Assembly (NCBI GenBank): GCA_947259725.1
Contig: CAMYNM010000003.1
Span: forward strand, 186,001 to 250,000
DNA: 64,000 bases
Source of the DNA: CALZIK01 sp945787635
Lineage (GTDB): Bacteria; Acidobacteriota; Thermoanaerobaculia; Multivoradales; JAHEKO01
Direction of reading: 5' to 3'
A program made the translations under genes and the position numbers. Of the stretch, positions 11,260 to 20,539 are shown piece by piece. The notes under the pieces are model-generated. The model had not been told where the DNA came from and did no database searches. It saw nothing but the letters and a program-made list of their open reading frames with translations. Position 1 is the stretch's first letter; every line of letters starts with the position of its first letter.

Positions 11260-13677
11260 CTATGGTGGCGGCGCGACCCGCTTCTTCTTGCCCTTGAAGA
11301 TCCGCGAAAGCCATCGCCAGGGTCGCCGCTTCGTCCTCTGCGGCCCCAGCTCCGGCTCCTCGGCCGCGGCCCAGTCAGTCCAATCCCCGTGCAGGCGACA
11401 GATCCTCTCCGGCACGTCGTCGGCGAGAAAAAACTCGGTAATGACGTCCAGACACCTGCCCGTGGCGAGCTCCCCGGTGGTCGGATCGATGACCGCCGTG
11501 ACGATGCCCGGCGGCTGCGCCGGGACACCGTAGCCGCCGACCGGCCTGACCTTGAAGGTGAACCGGGTCCAGATCGGCAGCGCCGCGCGTGCGCCGGAGA
11601 GCATGGTCGCCGAGTTGTCGTCATAGCCGACCCAAACCAGAGTGGCGCGATCGGGCGAGTAGCCGGCGAACCAGCTGTCGCGGCGATCGTTGGTGGTTCC
11701 GGTCTTGCCGGCGAGTGGATCATAGAGCCCCTGGTCGCGGACGCCCGTGCCGGTTCCCCGCTCGAGAACTCCACGTAGGATGGTCGTGGTCAGAAAGGCG
11801 GCCTCTGGACTGAGAGCGCGCACAGGCTCTTCGAGAGAGGTGCCGTCAACCGGATCTCCGGCGGGACTCAGGACGCCCAGGAGCGAATGCACCGGCGGGC
11901 GCACGCCTCCGGCTGCAAGCGACGCATACACCGTCGCGAGATCCAGCGGGCTGACCTCGAACGCACCCAGGGCCAGCGCCGGAACCTGCTCGAGCGGGGT
12001 CTGCAGGCCGAGATCGCGGGCCGTCTCGACGATCGGCCCGAGCCCCAGATCGAGAGCGAGCCGAACCGTGGGGATGTTCAAACTGCGCTCGAGAGCTGTG
12101 CGCACCGTGACCCAGCCGCGAAAGTCGCCGTCCGAGTTCTGCGGCGACCAGCTGCGATTGGCCAACGCCACGGTCAGCGGCGAGTCCTCGATGAAGGTCG
12201 CCGGCGTCGCTGCGCCGCGCTCGAACGCAGTGGCGTACACGATCGGTTTGAAGGCGCTGCCTGCCTGACGCCGAGCCTGAGAAGCGCGGTCGAACTGACT
12301 CGCGCGGTAGTCGCGCCCACCCAGGTAGGCGAGGATCTCGCCGGCTCTCGGATCCATCGAGATCAACGCGGCCTGTAGCTCGCCCTGCCGCCCCCGAGAT
12401 TTTTCCCAACCACCCTCGAGCGCCTCGAGGCCCCATGAGATCGATTCCTCCGCCGCGGCCTGACTGCGACGGTCGAGCGTCGAAAGCAGCACGTAACCGG
12501 CATCCTCGAGGCGCCCAACGCCGAAGCGGCGAGCCGCCTCGGCGGTCGCGAGATCCAGAAAGTACGGCGCCTGTCGCACCGGAATCGGATGCGGCCGGGA
12601 GCAGAGCGGCAGAGCGGCAGTCTGGGCGGCCAGCTCTTCCTCCAGCCAGCCGAGCTCGCGCATGCGACCCAGCACCCAGTTGCGGCGGTCCACGGTGCGC
12701 TCGGGAGCGCTCTTGAACGAGTAGCTTCCGGGAGACCGGATGATCGCGGCCAGCACGGCCGACTCGCACAGATCGAGCTCGGCGGGGTGCTTGCCGAAAT
12801 AGGCCCAGGCCGCCGAGCCGACACCGATCAGGTTGACGGTATTCGCCGAGCCCCAGTAGATCTCGTTGAGGTAGGCAGCGAGGATCTCGTCCTTCTCGTA
12901 GCGCAGATCGACCAGCACCGCGAGGATCGCTTCGCGCAGCTTGCGGGCCACGGTCCTTTCGTGGGTCAGGAAAACGTTCTTGACCAGCTGCTGGGTGAGC
13001 GTGCTGCCGCCCTGCTGGAGCTCGAGCCCGCGCAGGTTCACCCAGGTCGCTCGCAGAATGCCTCGAATCGAAAGTCCTTGATGCTCGAAAAACGACGCGT
13101 CCTCAGCCGCAAGAACAGCCTTGATCAGAGAATCCGGTACTTCCTCGAGAGCTACCGGCCGCTTCTCGCGGCGCTCGGCGCCGACGAAGCTCGCCAGAAT
13201 CGGCGCTTCAAGAGACGACCTGTCGATCGCCTGTCCTTGCCACGCCATCCCGGAGATCCGGCCGCTGCGCACCCGAACCTCGAGAAGGCCTGGCGCTTGC
13301 CAGCCGCGCGGCGTCGGCCGCTTGCGCAGGAAAACCGCGAAGCCCGATCCCGAAACCTGGTACTCGCCCGCTTGCGACGGAGCCGCCTCGACCCGGCGGT
13401 AGCCGAGGTACTCGACCTCTTCCAGAATCTCTTTGCTGCGCACGTTGCCCCCCGCCGCGAACTCGTAGGGGCGGCCGTAGAGCCGGGTCGGCTTGCTCGC
13501 GCGAGCCTGGTCGAGCTGGGCGGAAAGCTGCCAAAACGGCCACAGCGTCCAAAGAAGGCCGAGCCCGAGTAGAAGGATCAGAACCGCAGAGACCCGCCAT
13601 CGACGGCGCAAAACTCCAGCCCATAAGGACGCCTTGCGTCGCCGCTTGCGGCCGCGAGGCCGGCGTCGTGTCGCCAT
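11260..13677 (-). CDS. bifunctional penicillin-binding protein, PBP1B-like
   Basis: 805 residues. It polymerises and cross-links peptidoglycan at the outer face of the inner membrane. Order: basic cytoplasmic tail (1-27), one membrane helix (about 28-49), a UB2H-like domain (about 60-150), GT51 glycosyltransferase with Glu192 in AAEDASFFEHQG and QGGSTLTQQLVKN (222-234), then transpeptidase with Ser474-x-x-Lys477, Ser532-Leu-Asn534 and KTGTTND (658-664). The UB2H-like region points to class PBP1B, which needs an outer-membrane lipoprotein activator in Proteobacteria; no such activator is nearby. The ATG at 13677 is chosen over a GTG nine codons earlier. It diverges from the ABC-F gene. Confidence 0.92.
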   Translation of the reverse strand: MATRRRPRGRKRRRKASLWAGVLRRRWRVSAVLILLLGLGLLWTLWPFWQLSAQLDQARASKPTRLYGRPYEFAAGGNVRSKEILEEVEYLGYRRVEAAPSQAGEYQVSGSGFAVFLRKRPTPRGWQAPGLLEVRVRSGRISGMAWQGQAIDRSSLEAPILASFVGAERREKRPVALEEVPDSLIKAVLAAEDASFFEHQGLSIRGILRATWVNLRGLELQQGGSTLTQQLVKNVFLTHERTVARKLREAILAVLVDLRYEKDEILAAYLNEIYWGSANTVNLIGVGSAAWAYFGKHPAELDLCESAVLAAIIRSPGSYSFKSAPERTVDRRNWVLGRMRELGWLEEELAAQTAALPLCSRPHPIPVRQAPYFLDLATAEAARRFGVGRLEDAGYVLLSTLDRRSQAAAEESISWGLEALEGGWEKSRGRQGELQAALISMDPRAGEILAYLGGRDYRASQFDRASQARRQAGSAFKPIVYATAFERGAATPATFIEDSPLTVALANRSWSPQNSDGDFRGWVTVRTALERSLNIPTVRLALDLGLGPIVETARDLGLQTPLEQVPALALGAFEVSPLDLATVYASLAAGGVRPPVHSLLGVLSPAGDPVDGTSLEEPVRALSPEAAFLTTTILRGVLERGTGTGVRDQGLYDPLAGKTGTTNDRRDSWFAGYSPDRATLVWVGYDDNSATMLSGARAALPIWTRFTFKVRPVGGYGVPAQPPGIVTAVIDPTTGELATGRCLDVITEFFLADDVPERICRLHGDWTDWAAAEEPELGPQRTKRRPWRWLSRIFKGKKKRVAPPP

Positions 13678-13720
13678 CGTGGTCGCCAAAACTGCAACTT
13701 CCACGCCACGCTCGAGCGCA

Positions 13721-13729
13721 TGTTATCCT
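13721..13729 (+). promoter_or_regulatory. candidate extended -10, ABC-F gene (leaderless?)
   Basis: TGTTATCCT reads as TGn plus TATCCT, an extended -10, nine bases before the ATG at 13739. No Shine-Dalgarno fits in the remaining space (CCGCGCCCC). Confidence 0.4.
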
Positions 13730-13738
13730 CCGCGCCCC

Positions 13739-15643
13739 ATGATCTCCGTCTCGAATCTGGGCAAGGTCTTCGGCGCCCAGATTCTCTTCGAGGGCGCGGC
13801 TTTCCAACTCAACCCCGGCGAAAGGTACGGCCTCGTCGGCGCCAATGGCTCGGGCAAGTCCACTCTCCTGCGAGTCCTCACCGGTGAGGAACCGGTCACC
13901 GACGGCACGGTGTCGATTCCAAAGCGGCTGCGTCTCGGCATTCTGCGCCAAGACCATTTCGCATTCGAGAAAGAGCGGATCATTGACGTCGCGCTGATGG
14001 GCAACGCCGACCTGTGGCAAGCCATGGAAGAGAAGGAGCGCATCCTCGATGCCGCGGAGAAGAGTTTCGACGCCGAACGCTATGCCGAGCTCGAAGACGT
14101 GATCCTGCGCAACGACGGCTACAGCGCGGAAGCTCGAGCCGCGGAGATCCTCGAAGGCCTGGGAATCGCGACCGAGCTCCACACCCAGCCGCTGTCGACG
14201 CTCTCGGGCGGCTTCAAGCTGCGGGTGCTACTCGCGCAGACCCTGGCCGCTCAACCCGAAGCCCTGTTGCTGGACGAGCCCACCAACCACCTCGACATTC
14301 TCTCGATCCGGTGGCTCGAGAAGTTCCTGCAGTCCTTTCCCGGCATCGTGGTGGTGATCTCCCACGACCATCGGTTCCTGGACAATGTTTCGACCTACAT
14401 CCTCGACGTGGACTATCAGACCGTGACTCTCTACACGGGTGACTACTCCGCCTTCGTCGAGCAGAAGCTCGCCGAGCAGGAGCGCAAAGAAAAAGACATC
14501 GACAAACGCGAGAAAGAGATCGCTCACCATCAGGCCTTCGTCGAGCGCTTCCGCGCCAAAGCCTCCAAGGCACGGCAGGCGAAGAGCAAGCAGAAGATCC
14601 TCGACCGGATCGTCCTCGAGCCCCTGCCGATGAGCTCGAGACGGTATCCACGGTTCAAGTTCGAGCAGTCGCGCCCGAGCGGCCGTAGAGTGCTCGAGCT
14701 CGAGCACATCTCGAAGGCCTTTGGCGACAACCATGTCCTCGAAGACGTTTCACTGACCGTCGAGCGCGGGGACCGCATGGCGATCATCGGACCGAACGGG
14801 ATCGGCAAGTCGACGCTCCTGAAGATCGCCATGGGTGAGCTCAAGCCCGACCTCGGCGAGAGCGAGTGGGGCTACGAAGCCCGTCCCGGCTACTTCGCCC
14901 AGGATCATCACGAGCTCTTGCAGCCCGACAAGGCGACCGTCGAGAGCTGGCTCTGGGACATCTGCCCCGGGGAACCCATCGGCTTCGTCCGCGGGCAGCT
15001 GGCGTCGGTGCTGTTCAGCAAGGACGAGGTCGAAAAGCCCCTGGGAGCGCTCTCAGGCGGCGAGGCGGCCCGCCTGGTATTCGCCCGGCTCGCGGTCGAG
15101 CAACCCAACGTGCTGATTCTCGACGAGCCCACCAACCACCTGGACCTCGAAGCGATCGAGGCCCTGGTTTACGGGCTCAGAAAGTACCCGGGCACCCTGG
15201 TCGTGGTCTCTCACGACCGCTGGTTCGTCGCGCAGCTCGCCGACCGCATCGTCGAGATCACCTCCTCGGGCATCCGCGACTATCGCGGCACCTACGAGGA
15301 GTACGTCGCCGATTGCGGCGACGACCACCTCGACGTCGAGACGGTCCTGCGCCAGACCAAGACCAAGAGCCGGAAGAAAAAGACCGGCAAGGCCGGCGAC
15401 GACGAGGCCAAGCGCAAACGCGAGCTCGCCAAGACGCGCGATCGCTTGACCGACGAGATCGAAAAGGACGAGGAGCGCGTCAACGAGATCAATGAGCTCT
15501 TCTGCGACCCGACCTACTTCGAGAAGACCTCCCCCAAGCAGGTGCAAAAACTCGAGCGCGAGCAAGCCAAGTTGAAGACCGCGGTCGAGGAGAAGATCGT
15601 CGAGTGGGAGAAGGTGGAGACCGAGCTAGAGGGTATTTCGTAG
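13739..15643 (+). CDS. ABC-F family ATPase (ribosome-associated)
   Basis: 634 residues with two ABC domains and no membrane helices, the ABC-F layout. First domain: Walker A GANGSGKST (34-42), signature LSGGFKLR, Walker B with LLLDEPTNHLD. Second: GPNGIGKST near 350, LSGGEAAR, and LILDEPTNHLD. A charged linker (about 235-295) joins them, and the C-terminus (after about 530) is a Lys/Glu-rich coiled coil as in Uup-type members. ABC-F proteins bind ribosomes and rescue stalled translation or give antibiotic protection; which branch this is cannot be decided here. Confidence 0.9.
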   Translation: MISVSNLGKVFGAQILFEGAAFQLNPGERYGLVGANGSGKSTLLRVLTGEEPVTDGTVSIPKRLRLGILRQDHFAFEKERIIDVALMGNADLWQAMEEKERILDAAEKSFDAERYAELEDVILRNDGYSAEARAAEILEGLGIATELHTQPLSTLSGGFKLRVLLAQTLAAQPEALLLDEPTNHLDILSIRWLEKFLQSFPGIVVVISHDHRFLDNVSTYILDVDYQTVTLYTGDYSAFVEQKLAEQERKEKDIDKREKEIAHHQAFVERFRAKASKARQAKSKQKILDRIVLEPLPMSSRRYPRFKFEQSRPSGRRVLELEHISKAFGDNHVLEDVSLTVERGDRMAIIGPNGIGKSTLLKIAMGELKPDLGESEWGYEARPGYFAQDHHELLQPDKATVESWLWDICPGEPIGFVRGQLASVLFSKDEVEKPLGALSGGEAARLVFARLAVEQPNVLILDEPTNHLDLEAIEALVYGLRKYPGTLVVVSHDRWFVAQLADRIVEITSSGIRDYRGTYEEYVADCGDDHLDVETVLRQTKTKSRKKKTGKAGDDEAKRKRELAKTRDRLTDEIEKDEERVNEINELFCDPTYFEKTSPKQVQKLEREQAKLKTAVEEKIVEWEKVETELEGIS

Positions 15644-15720
15644 GGGAAACGGAGAGGGTCACAGCCGGCGAGTCGGCGCCACCCGCGCCTCAATTCAACA
15701 GCGTCGAAGGCGTGTACGGT

Positions 15721-16119
15721 CTAAACCGTTTCGAGACGAGTCTTCATATCCGTGTAGGCCGTCTCGATGAACCTAGTCAAAGCCCCGGCATCGACGCCCC
15801 CTCCTGGCCTGAGCTTCACGTGTCGCATGACCCTGCCGGTGCCTTCCAGCAAGCCCTCGGGATCGGTGAGCTCGGCACCACGAAAGAAGCCGACATTGAC
15901 GTGAGCCTTAAAGGCATCGACATACGCGAATGCCGCCTCACCGACGCATGCCGTGGGATGGCCATCATGCAGTAACTCTCGAACGTCGTCTCCACAGCCA
16001 CGCATCACGTCAAACCAGTGCCGTGCGATGGCCCCAAGTTCACCGGAATGCGCTTCCATCCAGCGGTCAATGGCAGGATCCCGGCAAACTGAACTAGGGA
16101 AAAGGAATACTCCGTTCAC
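15721..16119 (-). CDS. DUF1801-type protein
   Basis: 132 residues, soluble. The segment HVNVGFFRGAELTDPEGLLE followed by RVMRHVKLR is characteristic of DUF1801 proteins, small alpha/beta proteins of unknown biochemical role. RDPAIDRWMEAHSGELGAIA gives the family's N-terminal helix. The start is GTG. It stands alone, convergent with the ABC-F gene across a 77-base gap. Confidence 0.75.
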   Translation of the reverse strand: MNGVFLFPSSVCRDPAIDRWMEAHSGELGAIARHWFDVMRGCGDDVRELLHDGHPTACVGEAAFAYVDAFKAHVNVGFFRGAELTDPEGLLEGTGRVMRHVKLRPGGGVDAGALTRFIETAYTDMKTRLETV

Positions 16120-16216
16120 GGTGGTGTCCGATGCAGCGGGTGTCAGAACCTTTCCTCGCTCGCTCTCCCCACTAATCTGATATGCCGGCGAATCTCCCGC
16201 GCCGAGAGAGGAATGC

Positions 16217-16489
16217 TCACTCCAGCTCTGTTGCCTTTAGCTTGAGGCCCTCGGGCAGCTGACAAGAAACACCATCCGTGGAGGGCGACAGCCAGAGAGT
16301 GAGAACTCTGACCGAAAATGGAGATGTCACTTCCGCGACTGAACCTTCTAAAATCTCGTGTTTCATTCGCTCAGCAAACAACATCCGAACAGGCCAGACG
16401 AGCCAGAGGAAGAGGTTCGCACCGACCAAGAGAAATGGCCACGCCAGAACGGCAACAACGCGTCTGGCAATGCCGGGGGACTCAGACAT
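16217..16489 (-). CDS. small membrane protein, unknown
   Basis: A 90-residue protein with one strong hydrophobic segment (about residues 9-36, VVAVLAWPFLLVGANLFLWL...) followed by a short hydrophilic domain. I recognise no family. A credible -10 element precedes it, and codon use resembles its neighbours, so it is probably expressed. Confidence 0.5.
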   Translation of the reverse strand: MSESPGIARRVVAVLAWPFLLVGANLFLWLVWPVRMLFAERMKHEILEGSVAEVTSPFSVRVLTLWLSPSTDGVSCQLPEGLKLKATELE

Positions 16490-16529
16490 CGTTTCACCAA
16501 GCCGTCACGCTGATCTCGGATTCTTCATA

Positions 16530-16535
16530 AAAATA
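16530..16535 (-). promoter_or_regulatory. candidate extended -10, small membrane protein gene
   Basis: The minus strand reads TGTGCTATTTT, that is TGC plus TATTTT. The ATG lies about 40 bases downstream, at 16489. The identical 11-mer occurs before the TPR gene at 63590-63595. Confidence 0.4.
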
Positions 16536-16558
16536 GCACACGCCACCTTCTCCCGGAG

Positions 16559-16784
16559 CCGTTTCCGGCCTTCCGCGCGCGCAGCCATTTGAGGCGCTTG
16601 CGAGGATCCGGCGAGGTGAGCGCGGGGGAGTCGAGGACCAGCGACTTGCCCGCACCGCAGCGAGGCGAGAGGGTCTTCCTTCTTGCCTCGCGAGGAGACG
16701 CGCAAGGCGCCCGAGACGACCCCGCGGCGAGCCCGCCGGATCGCAAGAAGCCTCACGGCGAAGCGCGCGCAAGGCCGGAAACGG
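16559..16784. repeat. long imperfect inverted repeat (about 225 bp overall)
   Basis: The outer arms are exact: CCGTTTCCGGCCTT (16559-16572) pairs with AAGGCCGGAAACGG (16771-16784). Complementarity continues inward with gaps: CTTGCGAGGATCCGGCG (from 16597) against CGCCGGATCGCAAG (ending 16746), and an inner pair GCGAGGC (16660-16666) with GCCTCGC (16685-16691). The whole could fold as one long interrupted hairpin just beyond the metH stop. Function is unknown. Confidence 0.65.
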
Positions 16785-16799
16785 CGGCCGCCGCCAGTC

Positions 16800-19700
16800 C
16801 TACACCCCGAAGTACTTCGCGTCCGGGTGATGCACCACAAGCGCCGAAACGCTCGCCTCAGGGTCCATCATGTCGCCCTCGGTCAGCTCGACCCCGATCG
16901 ACTCGGGCTTGAGCGCCGCAAACAGCTGCTGCTGGCCCGAAAGATCCGGGCAGGCCGGGTAGCCGAAGCTGTACCGGCAGCCCCGGTAGCGGTTCGAGAG
17001 GCGGTCGCGAGGGGTGAACTCGGGCGGGTCCGGGAATCCCCAGGCGGCGCGCAGGCGCAGGTGCACGAACTCGGCCGCCGCCTCCGCGGTTTCGATGGCG
17101 AGCGCGGCGAAGGCGTGGCTCTTCAGGTATTCGCCGTCGTTCTTCCAGGCTTCCACCCGATCGCGAACTCCCTCTCCCGCGGTGGTGACGAACAGCGCCA
17201 GGTGGTCGCCGCCGAGGACGTAGTCGGCCAGGCACAGACCGTCGACGCCGGCCTGGCGGGGAAACTCCCACTCCACAACCGGACGATCGCCGTCGGGCTC
17301 ATACAGGCGAATCGTGTTGCCCTCGCTCTCGGCGCGAAAAAACTGCCACACGGCTCGCGCGGTCATGGCGCCGCCCAGAGCCAGGTCTTGGAGCTCGGCG
17401 ACGATCTTCTCGAGCTTGGCGAGCTTCTCGTCGCCCTGTGCGGCGAGCCGCTTGACCGAGCCCTGGAGCCCCAGATGCTTGCCATACAGCATCTGCAGGT
17501 TGAGCTCGTTCCAAACCTCGTCGAGGTCGAGCTCGGCCGTGTGCAGATCGACGTCCGAAGGAACCGGCACCACGATGTCGGCTCGAACCGAAGAGCTACG
17601 CACGGTCGACGTCGTGTCACCCACCGCCTTCGGTTTGACGTTCGCACGCGCCGCCAGATCCTCGGCGGTGAGGGTTGCGACCTCGGTCGCAAGACCGGAT
17701 CGTCGTTCCGCGTCGGTCAGTCGCTCGACCAGGTCGAGACCATGCATCGCGTCCTTGGCATAGGTGCAGAGACCGCCGTACTCCGGGGCGATCCGGAGGT
17801 GGGTGAAGCGGCGGGTGAGAGCGGCGCCTCCCACGAGGAGGTCGGTATCGATGCCCACGTCCCGCAGATCCCCGGCAGTCAGCACCATCTGCTGGGCGCT
17901 CTTGACCAGCAGACCCGAAAGTCCGATCACGTCCGGTTTGTGCTCCTGAACCGCCTGGATCAGCTGCTCGCTGGGTACCCGAATCCCCAGGTTCACGATC
18001 TCGAAACCGTTGTTGGAGAGCACGATGTCGACCAGGTTCTTGCCGATGTCGTGGACGTCGCCTTTCACGGTGGCCAGGATTACCTTGCCTCGGGACGAGC
18101 GGTCGCTCTTTTCCATGTGAGGCTCGAGCCGCGCGACGGCGGCCTTCATGACCTCGGCGCTTTGGAGCACCTCGGCCACGATCAGCTCGTTGGCGTTGAA
18201 CAGGCGCCCGACCTCCGCCATGCCACCCATCAACGGACCGTTGACGATGTCGAGCGGCGTCGGCCAGCGCTCATCGGACAGCGCCTCGTCGATGTCTTCC
18301 TCGAGACCTTCCTTCGAGCCTTCGATCACCGCGCGCGACAGACGCTCATCGAGGGGTAGATCCGTCCGCGGCACCGAGACGATCGCCGACTTGCGGCCCC
18401 GGAAGTGGGCGGCAAAGTCGGCCACCGCCTGGTCGGCGGCGGCCACGTCGCCGGGCTCGAGGTAGATCAGGGCGTCGGCGAGACGCCGTTCCTCCTCGAC
18501 GATCTCGGCATAGCGCGCGAGCCGCTGGGTATTGACGATTGCGGCGTCGAGGCCCGCCTGGGTCGCGTGGTAGAGAAACACCGAGTTGAGGACCTCGCGA
18601 CCGGTCACCGGCAGCCCGAAGCTCACGTTCGAAACACCCAGGATCGTCTTAGTGAGCGGAAACTCGGCCTTGATCGCGCGCACACCCTCGATGGTGAGAT
18701 TGGCCGAGCCAATATAGGTCTCGTCGCCGGTGCCGCAGGGGAAGACCAGGGGGTCCCACCATATGTCCTCGGGCGCGACTCCGTACTCCTCGGTCAAGAG
18801 ATCATAGCTTCGCCGGGCGACTTCGAGCTTGCGCTCGACGGTCACCGCCATTCCGCTTTCGTCGATCGTCCCGACGATCAGGGCGGCTCCGAACCGCCGG
18901 GCGAGCGGCACGACCTCTTCGAACCGCTTGCGGCCATCCTCGAGGTTGATCGAGTTGAGCACGGCCTTGCCCTGGCAGTACTCGAGTGACCGCTTCATCA
19001 CCGCGGCATCGGTCGAGTCGATCATCAGCGGGACCTTGACCAGGCGGACGACGTGCTCGAGAAGAGCCTCCATGTCGGCGACCTCGTCCCGATCCGGGTC
19101 CTGCATGCAGATATCGATCACCTGCGCCGCGGCCTTGACCTGTGCCCGCCCGACTTCCGCCGCCGCTTCGTACTCACCGTCCTTGATCAACCTCTTGAAC
19201 TTGCGACTACCGAGAACATTGGTCCGCTCGCCGACGAACAGCGGCCGGTTGTCGGCGGTCAGCTCGACCCCCTCGATTCCGGACACCAAACTGCGCTGAT
19301 GCCGAGCCGGAACCTGAGGTCGCTTGCCGGCGACGAGCTTCGCCAGCGCGGTGACGTGCGCGGGGGAGGTCCCGCAGCACCCACCGACCAGGTTGAGCCA
19401 CTTGTGATCGATGAACCGCCCGATGACTTCGACAAAATGATCGGGCCCCTGATGGTAGAGGCCATCCTCGTCGGGAAGCCCGGCGTTGGGAACGCACGCC
19501 ACCCGGCTGCGCGACAGCTCCGAGAGCGTACGCAGGTGCTCGGTCATGAGCTCGGGGCCGGTGGCGCAGTTCAGGCCGATGTAGAGAAGGTCGCGATGCA
19601 AAAGGGAGACTGCCAGCGCTTCGGCGTCCTGCCCGGCGAGCATGGTACCGGTGGTTTCGATCGTGACCGAGACCGCCACCGGAATCGACCAGCCCGCCTG

Positions 19701-20291
19701 GTCGAAGGCCCGGTCGATGCCCAGGAGGCCCGCCTTGATGTTGCGAGTGTCCTGGCAGGTCTCGAGCAGCAGGTAGTCGGCGCCACCAGCCATGAGCCCC
19801 GCGGCCTGGACGTAGAAATGCTCGATCAGTCCCTCGAAGGTGACGCCGCCGGTGACCGAGATCGCGGTTGTCGTCGGCCCCATCGAACCGCACACGAAGC
19901 GCAGCCTTCCTGGTTTGTCGAATCGAGTACAGGCGGTGCGCGCTTGCTCGGCCGACAGCCGGTTGAGCTCGAACGCCTGGTCCGCGAGCCCGTATTCCGC
20001 GAGCACCAGGGGAGTGCCGCCGAACGAGTTGGTCTCGACGACATCCGCGCCGGCCTGGAGGTAGGTCTCGTGCAGTCGCTCTACGACATCGGGTCGGGTC
20101 GCGCACAGATTCTCGTTGCAGCCCTCGAGATCCGGACCGCCGAAATCCTCCGCGGTGAGGTTCTCGCTCTGCAGAGCGGTCCCGGTGGCGCCGTCGAGCA
20201 CCAGAATGCGCTCATCCAGTGCGTCGATCAAAGCCGCCGTGCGGGCCTCTCGGTCGCCGGGAGCCGGAATCACAAAGTCATGTGTGCTCAT
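16800..20291 (-). CDS. metH: cobalamin-dependent methionine synthase
   Basis: 1163 residues, slightly shorter than the E. coli enzyme. It transfers the methyl group of 5-methyl-THF to homocysteine through methylcobalamin. Domains in order: homocysteine/zinc (1-330) with zinc ligands Cys242, Cys305 and Cys306 in GGCCGTSP; pterin-binding (about 350-620) with MIDSTD; B12 cap and Rossmann domain (about 640-880) with the base-off motif Asp745-x-His747-x-x-Gly750; and a C-terminal reactivation domain with the segment ending NRYRGCRYSFGYPACPDLS. All modules are present. The gene has its own promoter and a SAM-sensing leader; metF lies directly upstream. Confidence 0.98.
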   Translation of the reverse strand: MSTHDFVIPAPGDREARTAALIDALDERILVLDGATGTALQSENLTAEDFGGPDLEGCNENLCATRPDVVERLHETYLQAGADVVETNSFGGTPLVLAEYGLADQAFELNRLSAEQARTACTRFDKPGRLRFVCGSMGPTTTAISVTGGVTFEGLIEHFYVQAAGLMAGGADYLLLETCQDTRNIKAGLLGIDRAFDQAGWSIPVAVSVTIETTGTMLAGQDAEALAVSLLHRDLLYIGLNCATGPELMTEHLRTLSELSRSRVACVPNAGLPDEDGLYHQGPDHFVEVIGRFIDHKWLNLVGGCCGTSPAHVTALAKLVAGKRPQVPARHQRSLVSGIEGVELTADNRPLFVGERTNVLGSRKFKRLIKDGEYEAAAEVGRAQVKAAAQVIDICMQDPDRDEVADMEALLEHVVRLVKVPLMIDSTDAAVMKRSLEYCQGKAVLNSINLEDGRKRFEEVVPLARRFGAALIVGTIDESGMAVTVERKLEVARRSYDLLTEEYGVAPEDIWWDPLVFPCGTGDETYIGSANLTIEGVRAIKAEFPLTKTILGVSNVSFGLPVTGREVLNSVFLYHATQAGLDAAIVNTQRLARYAEIVEEERRLADALIYLEPGDVAAADQAVADFAAHFRGRKSAIVSVPRTDLPLDERLSRAVIEGSKEGLEEDIDEALSDERWPTPLDIVNGPLMGGMAEVGRLFNANELIVAEVLQSAEVMKAAVARLEPHMEKSDRSSRGKVILATVKGDVHDIGKNLVDIVLSNNGFEIVNLGIRVPSEQLIQAVQEHKPDVIGLSGLLVKSAQQMVLTAGDLRDVGIDTDLLVGGAALTRRFTHLRIAPEYGGLCTYAKDAMHGLDLVERLTDAERRSGLATEVATLTAEDLAARANVKPKAVGDTTSTVRSSSVRADIVVPVPSDVDLHTAELDLDEVWNELNLQMLYGKHLGLQGSVKRLAAQGDEKLAKLEKIVAELQDLALGGAMTARAVWQFFRAESEGNTIRLYEPDGDRPVVEWEFPRQAGVDGLCLADYVLGGDHLALFVTTAGEGVRDRVEAWKNDGEYLKSHAFAALAIETAEAAAEFVHLRLRAAWGFPDPPEFTPRDRLSNRYRGCRYSFGYPACPDLSGQQQLFAALKPESIGVELTEGDMMDPEASVSALVVHHPDAKYFGV

Positions 20292-20317
20292 CTGCGTCCA
20301 TCCATCTCTTTCTTGTT

Positions 20318-20355
20318 CAAACCAAACAATCCGCTTCGTGCATCACGAAGCGGAT
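20318..20355 (-). terminator. intrinsic terminator of the SAM riboswitch
   Basis: On the minus strand ATCCGCTTCGTG, loop ATG, CACGAAGCGGAT forms a perfect 12-bp stem (20329-20355), followed by TTGTTTGGTTT. It sits 27 bases before the metH ATG and downstream of the aptamer, as expected for a leader that terminates when SAM is bound. A second hairpin (GCCGGA...TCCGGC, about 20365-20391) lies between aptamer and terminator. Confidence 0.85.
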
Positions 20356-20395
20356 CGTTGGACCGCCGGACAATTCGTTGCCGCCTTCCGGCGAC

Positions 20396-20495
20396 CGCAT
20401 CCCCGCTCTGTTCTTTCGTCTCGAGCGAGATGGCACCTTGGGTGTCCGTCCCAGGTTGCCGCGTCCGGTCTCGCAACCGAACCACTCCTGATGCG
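20396..20495 (-). promoter_or_regulatory. SAM riboswitch (SAM-I/S-box clan) upstream of metH
   Basis: Read on the minus strand: P1 CGCATC (20490-20495) pairs with GATGCG (20396-20401). Then come CAGGAGTGG, a small stem CGGT...ACCG, the conserved GCGGCAACCTGGG, a P3 stem (TGGG...CCCA) and CAAGGTGCCA. These match the core GGCAACC...AAGGTGC positions of the SAM-I aptamer. The promoter starts transcription right at P1 and a terminator follows. It should switch off metH when S-adenosylmethionine is abundant. SAM-I versus the SAM-I/IV variant is not settled. Confidence 0.85.
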
Positions 20496-20500
20496 CGGTC

Positions 20501-20530
20501 AGCCTAGCCCAGCGCGGAAACAGGTGTCAA
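20501..20530 (-). promoter_or_regulatory. sigma-70-type promoter of metH leader
   Basis: The minus strand has TTGACA (20525-20530, perfect -35), an 18-base spacer, and TAGGCT (20501-20506, -10). The predicted start, about 20494, coincides with the 5' edge of the riboswitch. Confidence 0.7.
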
Positions 20531-20539
20531 TAGCCAGCT

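Larger units (their letters stand above)
16490..16799. other. intergenic region downstream of metH
   Basis: 310 bases without a supportable gene. It contains the promoter of the small membrane protein and most of a long imperfect inverted repeat (16559-16784). Open frames crossing it on the minus strand are low-complexity and Arg/Ala/Gly-rich, and are not called. Confidence 0.6.

Noticed and set aside
16505..16840. Minus-strand frames across the long inverted repeat
   Set aside because: Arg/Ala/Gly-rich low-complexity translations; the region is better explained as a repeat.
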